From: Alentia gelatinosa
Lineage: Eukaryota; Annelida; Polychaeta; Phyllodocida; Polynoidae
Length of the DNA stretch: 64,000 nucleotides
Direction of reading: 5' to 3'
Assembly: GCA_950022655.1 (NCBI GenBank)
Contig: OX465584.1
Location: 5,465,694-5,529,693 of the forward strand
Positions 12,312 to 23,029 of the stretch are shown one piece after another (the stretch's first letter is position 1; every line of letters begins with the position of its first letter). Under the pieces are notes generated by a model, which searched no databases, was not told the DNA's origin, and saw only the letters and a list, made by a program, of their open reading frames with translations. A program made the position numbers and the translations under genes.

Positions 12312-12745
12312 AAGGGTTAAGTTAAGGCCAAGGTATTCTCCTAGATACGGCACAGGCAATGTCATATGGCATTCCCGTAGATATGACATGGGCAATACCA
12401 TATGGCATTCCCATAGATACGGGGTGGACAATGCCATATGGCATTTCCATAGATCTATATAGCACGGGCAATGCCATATGACATTTCCGTAGATACTTCA
12501 CGGGCAATGTCATACGAGTCCCACTGGGTGATTTCAGTCATAACTACGAGCATAAATTCTAGGAATCTCCCATGTCACTAATTGGAAATGCAAAAATGCT
12601 AAATCTACGGCGAATCTACATCATGTCGCGTGCATGAGTCGCCGACTATGCCCTCTCAACCAATGTGCGACTGGCGACACCAGTCTCTGGGTCAAGAATC
12701 TCCAAATGGGAGTTGGCCATAAAGGGTTAAGTTAAGGCCAAGGTA
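12312..12745. repeat. Segment flanked by 24-bp direct repeats, holding a 36-bp array
   Basis: AGGGTTAAGTTAAGGCCAAG occurs at 12313 and again at 12723. Between them lie about five units of the 36-bp minisatellite (12332-12513) and a segment (12516-12716) similar to 13490-13760. The direct repeats could be a target duplication or the scars of a segmental duplication. Confidence 0.7.
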
Positions 12746-13130
12746 ATAGATGTCTCCGTGTTGATTCACACAGAGCCCGGCCGCCGGGCATGCCGTCTAC
12801 CCGTTTACACGCTCCACTATCCGTGCGCACGCAGGTAGAAAACTCAGACGGGCTTATCACTCAACTCCCGGGTCAACGTCAAAACGAGGCTCCCCCACGT
12901 GACCACGTGACCACGTGAATCACGTGTGAGTACCCGGCATTGCGCGCGCTGACCTTGACTGACCTCTGTGTATCCGTGTGACGGGCAGTGACCGCGTTCC
13001 CTGACCCTGTCCCCGTACCCGGGTTTGTTTACCCCGAGACCGTGCTATCAACCCCCGGCAGGCAGCCGTCTGGGGTAACGGGGTTTCTGGGCTGGGGGTG
13101 GATCCCTTTGCCTCAACAGTAGGGCCCTGC
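12746..13130. promoter_or_regulatory. CpG-rich segment with four clustered CACGTG E-boxes
   Basis: GC- and CpG-rich compared with its surroundings. CACGTG occurs at 12896, 12904, 12912 and 12921, spacing 8-9 bp. Such E-boxes bind bHLH-zip factors of the USF/MYC/TFE class. No linked coding exon is recognised, so promoter status is inferred from composition and motif density only. Confidence 0.45.
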
Positions 13131-13985
13131 TTAAAGCCAGGTTCCCACTAAGCGATTTTGGGGTATAACACGAAAACAGGGTTCATTTTAGGGAGCGTAA
13201 ACAAACTGATTGTGGAAGTATATCAATGCAAAAAAGTCCGCCAAGGCTGCGCTGCATCTAATGCCACACCCCAGCCAGCCCCCCTTGTAACTCATTAAAT
13301 GGGATATACATGCAGAGCTCATGCACTTGAATATTCAAATCTTTACTGCTCTGCATAAAATATGATGCAGTTGCTACACAATGGGTTTGCCAATTTTTAA
13401 AGAGATATACTTCCAAAGTTTGTTTACACCCCCTTTTCCACTTTGCATATGACCATATATGGCAAACTCTGTTTCCGTGTATTCGCCAAAATTTCTAGGA
13501 ATTTGCTAAGTCGCCAAATGGGAATGCAAAATGGCAAAATCGTTGGCGACTATTGCTCTACCCCCCGTTATTCGGGCTTGAGTCGGCGACTGGATTCTCT
13601 CTAAAAAGGGCACCAGTCTCTTGCGATTCAATTTCAAACATGTTTGAAATATATCAGGGCATAGTCATCGACTGGGCCCTGCCACCCGCTGTGCGACTGG
13701 CGTTTCCAGGCGATTATGCCCGGCAGTAGTCTCAGGGGCAGAAATCGCCTATAAATTAGGGGACGCACTCACCTGCGTTAAGCCGGGTCCCCACCTACCA
13801 CGATGATCTACGACATACTTCCCGATAGCTACGATTTGAAATCGTGACCTATCGGGAGGTCCCCGATAGTTTCAAATCGTGGACATGGTTTGAAATCTTA
13901 GAGCGTAGAAACGCATTTGGAGGACCAAAAATATAAACCATGGTCACGATAGCCTAACGTAGGCACCTACATAACTCGCCGCTCA
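13131..13985. mobile_element. Diverged MITE-like sequences
   Basis: Starts such as AAAGCCAGGTTCCCACTAAG (13132) and AAGCCGGGTCCCCACCTACC (13781) resemble the termini of families B-E. Part of the interior (13490-13760) matches 12516-12716. Exact ends could not be set. Confidence 0.45.
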
Positions 13986-15074
13986 TATTGTGATCAACCC
14001 TTTGAAGGAAACCTTTTACCTCACCTATCTTCAAAAGGTCGATTCTGAAGCTATTTATTGGAATATCAAGGCAATTAGGGTGTCATATTAAAGGGCTTGA
14101 TAAGATCTATCACATGCATGTAAGATATCAATGATTGAATGAGAGAAAAAAGGGTTTGATCAAGTGAAATTAAAGCCCAACTTTAGAGGCATTTTATGGA
14201 ATGAAGATCAAGTTGCACATAAAAATAACTAGTTTGCACATGTTCTATGGTTATTAATGGTATAGAATATGCCTTAACATTTCCATTTAGACATGGCCCA
14301 CTATGTTTTATAAGCAGCCCCAACATCCTCACATATACAATATACCAACATTGACCTTTGACCTTAAAATGACCTTGACCTTGGAAAAGGTCATCTCATG
14401 CATGGTCACATCCGCCTTGTGATGACCTTCAATCCACTTTTTAAATCATATTTCAATAGTTCATGAAAAATAGGCATTTTAAGTAATTGAATGACTCTTG
14501 ATACTAGCTTGGTGGATCACAAAATTTGGATCACAATTAAACTCTTAACTATGGTTAATTGTGGCAGAACGATAGGCTGAATTCCAGGTCTTTGAATGGC
14601 CATAACTTTGCTTTAAATTGGCATAAAGACTTCATTCAAAAAGAAAAATCAATCAGTTTTGCAAGATCTATCCATAGATCACTAGCTAGAGTGCATAGAA
14701 CCAAGTCCTAAAAGTTAGGTAAAGGCTCACGATTCAATTGGTGTCAATTTAGATTTCAGGCAGGGTTTTCATTTTGAAATATACTATATTTTTAGAAATA
14801 TTTAATGAATCTGAATTATCTTTTAGAGGTTTTTACAAGATATTATGATATTTTTTTCCAGACACTAAAACAATCAAATTGAAGAATATAACTGTGATAG
14901 AATCATAATTCTGTTATGAAACTATCATCTTCAGACACTTAGACTTCATCAAACAATATCATATGTACGGCGATTATACATCTATATGCACCCTACCTAA
15001 TTCCAGATTTTCATAATTTGCCGCTAAGTATTTCACCTGCGAGAGATATTTTCTGATAAATCACACACAATACC
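13986..15074. other. AT-rich non-coding sequence
   Basis: No gene recognised. Contains the nuclear-receptor-like motif cluster listed at 14352-14393 and downstream AT-rich sequence. Confidence 0.5.
14352..14393. promoter_or_regulatory. Cluster of nuclear-receptor half-sites
   Basis: TGACCTTTGACCTT (14352-14365) is a direct repeat with 1-bp spacing in reverse orientation. TGACCTTGACCTT (14370-14382) and AAGGTCA (14387-14393) follow. The motif is exact, but it sits in repeat-like DNA, so it may be a repeat signature rather than a working element. Confidence 0.35.
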
Positions 15075-15688
15075 CTACGACAGTAATTCCTTTATCATTT
15101 CTTGCGTGTTTATTTGGGCAATTCTTTTTTCCTGCGCATTTGAAACCACCCTCTTCGGAATCACTTTGTCAGCCACGAAATCCTTCATTGCCAAATCAGC
15201 GTAGAATTCATCTGTGATCAGGTCCTCCTGTGAAGTACAAAATTAAAATAAAAAACATGTCAATATGAACGTTTTGAAATTTATTCAAGGTATATTGTCA
15301 AAACATATTTTCTGATTTTTCCCCCTCGTACCTTTGCAGCTTCCAATGCCGCGTAGTCGAACCCATCCGGAGTGACTTGCGCTACCCCTTCCTGCCTGCG
15401 CCTTGCTGCGATGTCGATACGTCTACACTTTGCTGCGATGTCGATACGTCTACACTTTGCTGGGATGACCGCAGGTTCAAGATCCTAAAGAAATGTACAG
15501 ATCGTATCAAGAATATGAAAAAGATCTTCAAATACCAGAACATTAATCATCAAATCAAGACAGTGGTGCACTTTCCATTGTTTCACGTCCTGCCGAAATC
15601 ATTACAATCGCTCTACGGGGGGGGGTACGGGGGGCGCCCTTGCTGTGGCCTCCTCTTGTCTTTCCGGCACTGCAAGCTTTGGAATCTC
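15075..15688 (-). CDS. 3' exons of an unrecognised protein
   Basis: Three minus-strand exons join in phase 0: 15617-15688 (24 codons, EIPKLAVPERQEEA then a Pro-rich tail), 15332-15484 (51 codons, begins DLEPAVIPAKCRR) and 15075-15227 (50 codons, begins EDLITDEFYADL, then TAG). Acceptors are good (TTTGTTTAAG, ATTTCTTTAG, TTGTACTTCACAG). The donor at 15332 is AAG|GTACGA; the donor of the first exon (CCC|GTAGAG) is weak and lies at the end of a C-rich tract. The middle exon contains an internal 24-bp duplication giving two copies of AKCRRIDIA. I do not recognise the family. It lies just downstream of the recombinase pseudogene on the same strand and may be its former 3' exons or a separate decaying gene. 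Confidence 0.4.
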
Positions 15689-15768
15689 CTTAAACAAATT
15701 CACATATTACAAAATATGTGTAGAAAATCATGGATCATGATAAAAATTACACACGGAAAAATACTCAC

Positions 15769-15920
15769 CAGTAGCTGCAGTCGTCCTTCAGTCGCTGGAA
15801 TTGCTCTATGGGGGGGGGGGGGGGGGGGGTACGGGGGGGTGACCTTTCATCTGCCTCCTCTCGTCTCTCCGGAACTGCAAGATTTGGAATCTCCTCTACT
15901 GCTACATCAGCCTGCACGTC
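15769..15920 (-). pseudogene. Duplicate of the EIPKLAVPERQ exon, with a 20-base C tract
   Basis: Minus-strand exon beginning DVQADVAVEE and continuing EIPNLAVPERREEA, clearly paralogous to the exon at 15617-15688. It has an acceptor (AATGATTTTAG) and a strong donor (CTG|GTGAGT). A run of 20 C codes for proline; the frame is kept only at that exact tract length. Its exit phase (2) does not match the next exon, so it may be skipped or broken. Confidence 0.4.
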
Positions 15921-16017
15921 CTAAAATCATTAAAATTATCAATGAATGTGTGAAAAAGTGCAAGGATCACGAATATAGCCAGTATATATTTCAAATTTAA
16001 CCAGGAGAAATATATAC

Positions 16018-16098
16018 CTGTGATGGTGGTGCGCCAAGTGCCGCTGAAATTTTCTCGCCCCACGGGCCTGGCAAGAATGGACCTCATGTATTTGCTAT
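16018..16098 (-). CDS. Possible 27-codon exon, unknown product
   Basis: Bounded by GTTAACACAG| and CACAG|GTATATAT. The only open frame reads SKYMRSILARPVGRENF onwards. Its phase does not fit the following exon, so the assignment is tentative. Confidence 0.3.
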
Positions 16099-16251
16099 CT
16101 GTGTTAACGGAAAAAATTAGCGAATTCATTCATAGCCTTGATGTTATTCAGGTATGAAATATTTACGAAGGAGTCATTTGTGTGCTTTGAATAGTAGTAA
16201 AACTATTTTACATCATGGATATAAACATAGATCTATGGATTATTGATGTCG

Positions 16252-17517
16252 TCAATATTTTTGTTTGTTTTGGATTACCATTCGCTCACCTCTGCAACTC
16301 GCTCTGCCCCAGCAATCGCTGCAGCCAGAGGTTGGTAGACACACTGTCGTTGGTTTAATACTTGAAACATCTGCATAACTTTGTAAACTCTGTACATTTT
16401 TGTGGCCCGAAAGCTGGGCCACTAACGTGGGGGGTACTAAGCCGGAACAAGTTGCTGACAACTTTATAATTCGCCCCAACTCGTTGTTGCCCATTGCCAT
16501 CTTCTGATACCATATTAGCGAATCTGGGCCCTTATGGTGCGTTAGGATTGTTCATGCTAGCAGGCCTGTGTTTTTCGTATTTTTTTCAACATTGTCACTG
16601 GACATCTATCGGGGAGTGCAATATTCTTCCACATACATGACATACGTGAAACGAAGGCGCGAGTTAATCTGAACTCGCCCTGGTGAGTCTTTGTGATCCT
16701 TTCAAAGAAAATGATTGATTCTTCCCCGTTTAAAAATTCAATATTTACATCACCCCAAAGCATCTGCCTTGACTCTTGACGGCCTCTCAAGCCATAACAA
16801 CTCTTCATCCTCTGGTGTCAGCGGATAACACTGAATTTAGAATAGAAAAAAACAGAAACAATTTAGAAATTATATACAGCAATATGTATCTTGTTAAATT
16901 CTATTAAATAATTATTTCGAATATATTCAACAATTGTACTCACACGATTGGGTTTATTTCCGTGGCCCACATACTTAAGACCACGTTTCCTCCCAGCCAG
17001 CACTTCCCTTATATGTGTGGGAACTTTTCTGGCGTAAATCGGTACCCCGATTTGTGTCAATCGGTCTCCGATTTTATCAAAAATATAAAATTCGGAAATC
17101 GGGGCCCCGATTTTATCCAGCACTTCCCTTGTAGTTCAGAAATGGTCTCTTTTAGTGATGTTTTCAGGGTAGTTCTTATTATCAAGATATCTTTTTAAAC
17201 TTCCAAATATGCTGGCAAGTAAATCAGGCTCATATTCTTTCCCGACTTGTTGTTTAGCCTCGATAAAGTATGTGCCCATCAACACGTTTAAGTGTACCGG
17301 ATCAATATTCTCTATCGGGTTGTTTTATCCGTGGGCGTGCACATATTTCCGAAAGTTTAATGCATTTCGATTCATTTTTTTACTTGTCTCAGCAGATTTT
17401 TTTACTTTCTATATAATCTTGTAGTATTTGATCTGCAACCTATGCACCCACTTGCTCCTCTTCTGGTTGTTCGTCCTCTCTTAATTCAATTAAATTGTCT
17501 AAAAATAGTGCAGACAT
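16252..17517 (-). pseudogene. Broken Crypton-type tyrosine recombinase (KIAA1958-like)
   Basis: Reading on the minus strand from ATG at 17517 gives an acidic start (MSALFLDNLIELRED), then segments typical of this family: EYEPDLLASIFGSLKRYL, GHGNKPNR before a GTGAGT donor (intron 16831-16943), LTPEDEELLW, GLRGRQESRQMLWGD and SGHKNVQSLQSYADV. Breaks: in-frame stops after EEEQVGA, after FRKYVHAHG and after TKRDHF; a short insertion at about 17015-17116; a frameshifting deletion between LTPEDEELLW and GLRGRQE; and an in-frame deletion that removes the HxxR catalytic box (GLV joins directly to PP). The first Arg region (LRGRQE) is kept. It cannot encode an active enzyme. Related to the intact gene at 19935-22374 but with an intron in a different place, so not a simple recent duplicate. 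Confidence 0.75.
17015..17130. repeat. Small insertion in the pseudogene with CCAGCACTTCCCTT duplication
   Basis: CCAGCACTTCCCTT occurs at about 16999 and again at about 17117, and family-typical sequence continues on both sides. The roughly 100-bp insert contains three AATCGG/CCGATT palindromes, one a perfect 18-bp palindrome (AAATCGGGGCCCCGATTT). Confidence 0.6.
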
Positions 17518-18077
17518 GTCGTAGCAGTTGTTGACTGCTCCGACAGTGGTTTAGCAGACAATACAGCGTTTCAAGTATTCCATTTACTGCAGAACTCGTA
17601 TAAAATTCGCTAATTAAATGAAAAGCGTTCATTGCCATCCATATAGTCCTTGTTATTAATTATCTATTAATCATAATGTGTTTTAATCAATTTCCAAGCG
17701 ATTTACGCTTTTTGAACAATGATAAAACTGCTTTTTATTTTTACAATTTTGACAGGCACTTCCAGTTCTTCGCGGCGGTGGTCAGCGATACGTACTGGTA
17801 GGTGATTTTGTTTGTATTTTTGCTTTTGTAATTATTGGGTCCTTTAAACTGTATAATGTTATTCGTTATCGTTATTTGCCTCAATATTTGGTCAATAAAC
17901 GTGATAACTTGTTACGTTTTGCGTGTAAGACGCATCGGAACACGCGAAGTGAAGGTATCCGCCATTTGCTATTTTTCCACCCAGATTTGTGTTGTTGGCC
18001 TCTCAGCCAATCAGATTCCGTTATTTATTCAAAGCATGCCGTACTATGGTTCAAAGCACGCCGTCCTATTAGGAAAC

Positions 18078-18300
18078 GTCCTTACTGTGGACGAAACGGT
18101 TCCAAGACTGACCGAGAACGAGAAACGTTTCGCCCACAGTGAGGACGTTTGCTTATTATTATATACCTTAAATCGATGAAGAAACGTTATTTTGATGACT
18201 TATTAAGTCACACTCACAGCGGGCACGAACATTATTATTACTGCACCCCTAGCAGCGGGCAGTATTTCATAGACATTCGCACACAGGTATATAATAATAT
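18078..18300. mobile_element. HB element, TTATTATATACC type
   Basis: Hairpin at 18078-18152 (arms AAACGTCCTTACTGTGGACG and near complement) is followed by a body at 18153-18300 bounded by TTATTATATACC and GGTATATAATAAT. Body relatives are at 35514-35704, 37130-37250 and 49770-49870. Confidence 0.65.
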
Positions 18301-18407
18301 GGTTCAAAGCATGCAATCTGTCTGTAGGTACACTGCTACACGTAATATCGCGCATTACTATATACCCATGCCGTATATACTGTAAATACGCACCACCTCG
18401 GCATCTC

Positions 18408-18607
18408 NNNNNNNNNNNNNNNNNNNNNNNNNNNNNNNNNNNNNNNNNNNNNNNNNNNNNNNNNNNNNNNNNNNNNNNNNNNNNNNNNNNNNNNNNNNNN
18501 NNNNNNNNNNNNNNNNNNNNNNNNNNNNNNNNNNNNNNNNNNNNNNNNNNNNNNNNNNNNNNNNNNNNNNNNNNNNNNNNNNNNNNNNNNNNNNNNNNNN
18601 NNNNNNN
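18408..18607. other. Assembly gap of exactly 200 N
   Basis: Runs of N from 18408 to 18607. The round size indicates a scaffolding gap rather than a measured length. Both flanks are palindromic repeat sequence of the HB class. Confidence 0.99.
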
Positions 18608-18635
18608 TGTTCAAAGCACGCCGTAATTACGTCCT

Positions 18636-18957
18636 AACCATGCTGTACAAGTCACAGAAAGAGATGGTAATTTACGGTTTGTACGGAATGAGGCATTTAT
18701 GCCGAGTTCCGTACAAACCATAAATTATCATCGAGTTCTGTGACTTGTACAAGCATGGTTGGATGTTATATATTTACTATATACCCGAAATTTAAAAAAA
18801 AATCATTAATTTAATTTATAACAACCGATATGTTAATAAACGTGTATGACAAGGTGGTCCGTATTTTAGTGTACGGACCAGTGGTCCGTACAGTATTTTT
18901 ATGTCATATGCCGAAACGGTGCATATTTACAGTATATACGGCATGGGTATATAGTAA
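18636..18957. mobile_element. HB element, TTTACTATATACCC type
   Basis: Hairpin 18636-18762 with arms CATGCTGTACAAGTCACAGA and near complement, joined to a body (about 18772-18957) bounded by TTTACTATATACCC and GGGTATATAGTAA. An inverted copy is at 29262-29573. Confidence 0.75.
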
Positions 18958-18978
18958 TATGGTGAAAGCACGCCATAC

Positions 18979-19150
18979 TATCGGAAAACTAAATGAGTTT
19001 TAGTATAGGCTCCGTATGCCAAGACTGGAGTTTGGTGTAGTGATTTCATGAGGCGGAGCCGAGTGAAATCCGTAGCCAAAACTCCAGGAGTGGCATGCGG
19101 AGCCTATATTAAAACGAGTTAGGTTTTGATTTTATCTTACCCCCTCTAGT
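18979..19150. mobile_element. HB hairpin, GATGAGTTTTA family, body lost
   Basis: Arms ATGAGTTTTAGTATAGGCTC and near complement, loop GAGGCGGAGCCGAGTGAAAT at about 19050, then TTTATCTTACCCC. The body typical of the family does not follow. Confidence 0.7.
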
Positions 19151-19489
19151 TTGGTTACGATTTTATGCTACTCACACTCTATGATCATTTAAAGTGAAAA
19201 TAACAACTGAAACTGACTTAGTCGCTATCTCTATGTTTACACATAGCAAGAGTGTCACTGAGTTGCATTCCGGCATACGCGAGTAACATACTTTAGCCAA
19301 CATTTTGAAGAAATCCTATATTATCTATACCATATCAGTTCTGAATAACCCTAAGACAATCCCAAATGACAATGTACTTACCCAAAATGGAGTAATAAAT
19401 CCGTAAATGTCCATTTTGTTGTACTGTTTTTGATTCGCTTTATGAGCAAGATCGGAATCCCCTACACAACAATGTAATGACGTTACGAG

Positions 19490-19870
19490 TTGTGCTTCGG
19501 CCTACATACGGCAAGATATAGGTCAGGAGTTCTTTGCTTAACTTTTTTTATTTTGGGGTAATTACTAGGTTTTTCCTCTATCCGAATAATAATATATTTA
19601 CAAATAAGGAACAAGTTTAATAAATTCCAACAAAATCTAGGCTTTATTTACCTTTTGCAGAAATCACAACAAACCACATCGGGCTGACATTGGTACAACT
19701 CGGGTTCACGCAGATATATGTCGTAATTTCTTTACGTAACTTTTTCTTTTTTTGTCAATATTATTATCCTTTATCTATCTGAATAGTTATATTTTTACAC
19801 ATGAGTAACAAGTTTACTAAAATACAACAAAATTAAGGTCTTACTTCAAGTTTAAAAAAAAACAAAAAAA
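19490..19870. repeat. Diverged tandem duplication of about 190 bp
   Basis: About 19490-19680 and 19695-19870 align with many substitutions (both contain ACAAGTTTA-A-AA--CAACAAAAT). They lie 3' of the recombinase gene; an AATAAA on the minus strand at 19643-19648 could serve as its poly(A) signal. Confidence 0.6.
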
Positions 19871-19934
19871 CACTTCGGGTCAAAGGTCAGTCAGTATCAC
19901 GGCGGATCTGAAAGGAGGAAGACACGCCAAACTT

Positions 19935-22374
19935 TTACATCTCTATTTGCGGCTTTGGAGAAACATTAACACTGCTGGATGTTGTACATTGACTGGAAAG
20001 ACTGTAATTCAAGTGAATATGGACATTCCCAGCGATATTTGTACCCTGAAACATGCCTGCTACTACCGATCTAGCCTCCAACGCACTGTTATTTACGTTG
20101 CTTGGACCAGCCACCGGAGTAAAATTTGTGGAGTCGGTCAGAGCAAGTTGATGGGACTTCGGTCGAGGTTCATCTGGATTATACCCCAGCACTCCCGGTG
20201 CCTGCCTTTTGGACCTGGAAGTGAGAATGGCAGACATTTCTTGTTGCTGTTCTTTGGTGGCAACAGCATAACGATTCAAGGAATCAACACTTTTATGACC
20301 GGTTAGTTGGCATATAATGTTTGGTGGAACATTTTTACTCTGTAGATTTTGACAGGCCGTTTTGCGAAGCGAGTGGTTGGTGTATTTACCAACTAGTCCC
20401 ACTGCTGAGGCCATCGATGATACAACCTTACTTAGATAGTTGATACCCATGACACAGTTTATGTACCACACATCATCAGTTAGGCTAGCGATTGTCTTCC
20501 CCCCTAGAAAAAACCCAAATTCAGGTGAGAGACTATGTTTAGGCCTTTTGCTTGCGTATAGTTCATACATCTCGACCCGACAACGCTCGTCACCGGTAGC
20601 CCAGAGCCTTGGTCGAAATGCTCGGGGGTTGGTCCCCCTCGCCCCCTTTCTTGTCTTCGTAGTCCTCTCTGTCCACTCTAGGAATATCTTGCCATTTTCT
20701 TCATTTAGTGTTATGTCTCCCAATGTACAGGCTTTCGCCTCATCACACCCCTGCCACCCGAAGGCCTGCGTGAAGTAGTACAACAGGCTGTTTTGAAGGG
20801 AACGGGGCGAGCTAGACCCTAACAAACCCGCTGACCAGAACTTGTCTTCATCTTGATCAGTAATAGGGAGTGCGGCGTTCGGGCGATTCCCTAATCCTTG
20901 TTTTTTTAGCTCGTTCCTTTTAGATGCTAAAACGTTTCTGCTGGAGGCGAAAACTTCTGATTTTAAGATGTTATGGCTGTAGTTTTTGTCGCGTAGGTGT
21001 CTCTAAATATATAAATATGCAAAAATTGAATTAATTATATTTTAAACCACGAAATTCCAGTTTTAGAAGCAATGTTTAATTTTATTCATTGAATATAACG
21101 TATGCCTACCTGTCCATGCATCCCTGGTACGAAGTCAGACTGTCAGATAAAAACCAATTTGCTAAATAGTTGTTAAGGATTACGCCTTCCATATCTTCTA
21201 TTTTTTTTTCATCATTGAAATTCTCCCGGATATATGTCTGGAACCGTTTCACTATCTGAAAATAGAAATATAAACAAAACTTGTTTACTTGACATGTCCA
21301 GTTTGTGATGTTGACGATAGGTGACGCACACTGTCATGACGCTGTCATAACGCTGTCAGACACACTTCTACGATGAATTCTAAGATATTGAGACTAGTTG
21401 TTACATTTTAATTGTTCGTAGTAACATTAATATATAAAGCGTGAACTTATGCTGAAATATTTTGTCGTGTTATTGTGTTTTTGCGCGGTTATATTGTTAT
21501 CATTGTCAAAGGAAACTCAACTTGTCGCGTAGTGCAGTTTAAGGGTTAAAACATAGGGGGCGCATAAAGCGGCGTTGTTGTCAAATGTCAATCACGCACT
21601 TCTACAGTAAATTAACACAATTCTACGCTATATCAATAATTCTAACTTCTTCCAATGTCTTTTTTACCGATATATCTAACTTGTGATACCACGATATGCG
21701 TATATATTGCGTCATCTTTGATTTATCGTTGAAAATCGTGAACGCCTGCTTCGATCTGTCGGAGTGTCAAGTTCTAGTTCTCAACATAGATGACGCGATT
21801 TATGGAGCTAGCTTTATAGTGGTAGTAATGCACTTTGATGGTCAAAGTTGCATTATTTAGGCAATATATATATATATATAAATGATGGTGTTACCTGTAA
21901 TATTTGATTATAAGAAATTGGTTTAATTAATTAGACAATTACATGTTTCTATCTTTGTTTACTGTGTTTCTCTGGAATTTTAGTTACTGTTCTACTCTTT
22001 TTCTATTATATTATTACAATGTATCTTACCTGTTGCATTTTCACCGTAGTATTTTTGTTCCTGTTTTCGGCCACAAAATCCAGTAGTTCCTGACCATTCA
22101 TTACTTGTCTTTTAGGCGATTCGCTGGCAGTAGTTTGTGGTAGTGCAGCTACTTCATCCTCTAGCACTTTCAAGGCGTCGTCGTCGTCTGGTCCAACCAG
22201 TTCATCCTCAAATACTAAATTCCAGTCCTCTTCTGTGAGATCGAAAGACACTACAGGTTCCACAGTCTCCGCTTTCACTTCATCAATCTCCTCTTCCACT
22301 ACTTCCGTGAGCAGTTCATTCAATATTTCTGATAATGTACCATTTACAGGCACTAGACGAAGCGAGGTCGTCAT
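19935..22374 (-). CDS. Crypton-type tyrosine recombinase protein, KIAA1958-like (518 aa)
   Basis: Three minus-strand exons join in phase: 22030-22374 (115 codons, MTTSLRLVPVNGTLSEIL start), 21110-21255 (begins IVKRFQTYIRENFND) and 19935-21000 (ends PKPQIEM). Splice sites are CAG|GTAAGA, TTTCAG|, ACAG|GTAGGC and TTTAGAG|. The N-terminal 115 residues are acidic and lack a known domain. Residues about 116-210 match the helical SAM-like part of the DUF3504/Crypton family (KNYSHNILKSEVF, ELKKQGLGNRPN), and about 222-410 the catalytic core. HSLRK (His373, Arg376), GHKS (His399) and Tyr408 are present. The region that normally holds the first catalytic Arg reads FGWQGCDEA (about 244-252), with no Arg, so strand cleavage is doubtful. 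The tail (MFQGTNIAGNVHIHLN) resembles tails of other invertebrate members. Either a domesticated DNA-binding protein or a recently intact Crypton copy. Confidence 0.8.
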
Positions 22375-22402
22375 GTTGGCTGCTTGCTTGCCATTTCTCG
22401 TA

Positions 22403-22498
22403 AGTCACTAGTGACATACAAACGTCTGTATGTCACTCAGCGTGACATACGTAATCCCAATGTTAAGCCTATGGGATTTTGTATTAGGGGTAGGATAA
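22403..22498. mobile_element. HB body fragment, GGGGTAGGATAA end
   Basis: Matches the right part of bodies at 11050-11199 and 54783-54930 (TATGTCACTCAGCGTGACAT, then AAGCCTATGGGATTTT), ending GGGGTAGGATAA. Confidence 0.75.
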
Positions 22499-22640
22499 TA
22501 TGGTGAAAGCACGCCGTACTATGGTTCAAAGCACGCAATCTGTCTGTAGGTACATTGCTACACGGAGTATCGCGCAATACGTGCGATACGAACGAACCCC
22601 AGCACCAGTCAGTATAATGTGTGACTTAGTGCATAGGTAT

Positions 22641-23029
22641 ATAATGATATATAAAACATAGTTATGACGCCAATACGATGATACTTATTCGAGGTGAAGG
22701 CCAGAAATCCTTCAGAACGAGTAATAATACATGGAAAAGACATGTGCAGACCACTATGGTGAACATTGCAAAAACAACACTCTTTGGAAAAAAGAAAAGA
22801 AAAACAAAAAACAAAACAAACACCAAAAAATGATACTCAACAAAGGAGGGGCATTGCTCCTCAATAATATCCGGACGCTTCCCAAAAGTACTTGACTTTA
22901 CTGAGTAGTGCAGCTGGGCTACTGCGAATCCCAGACAACCAGTACGTGAATGAGTGATTAGGACACTTTCTATTGGCCGACGAAAACGGCACCGATTTAG
23001 TGAGTACATGGAAAGTCTAATACACACTG
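22641..23029. other. Unassigned non-coding sequence
   Basis: No recognised exon or repeat beyond an A-rich stretch near 22785-22830. Confidence 0.5.
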
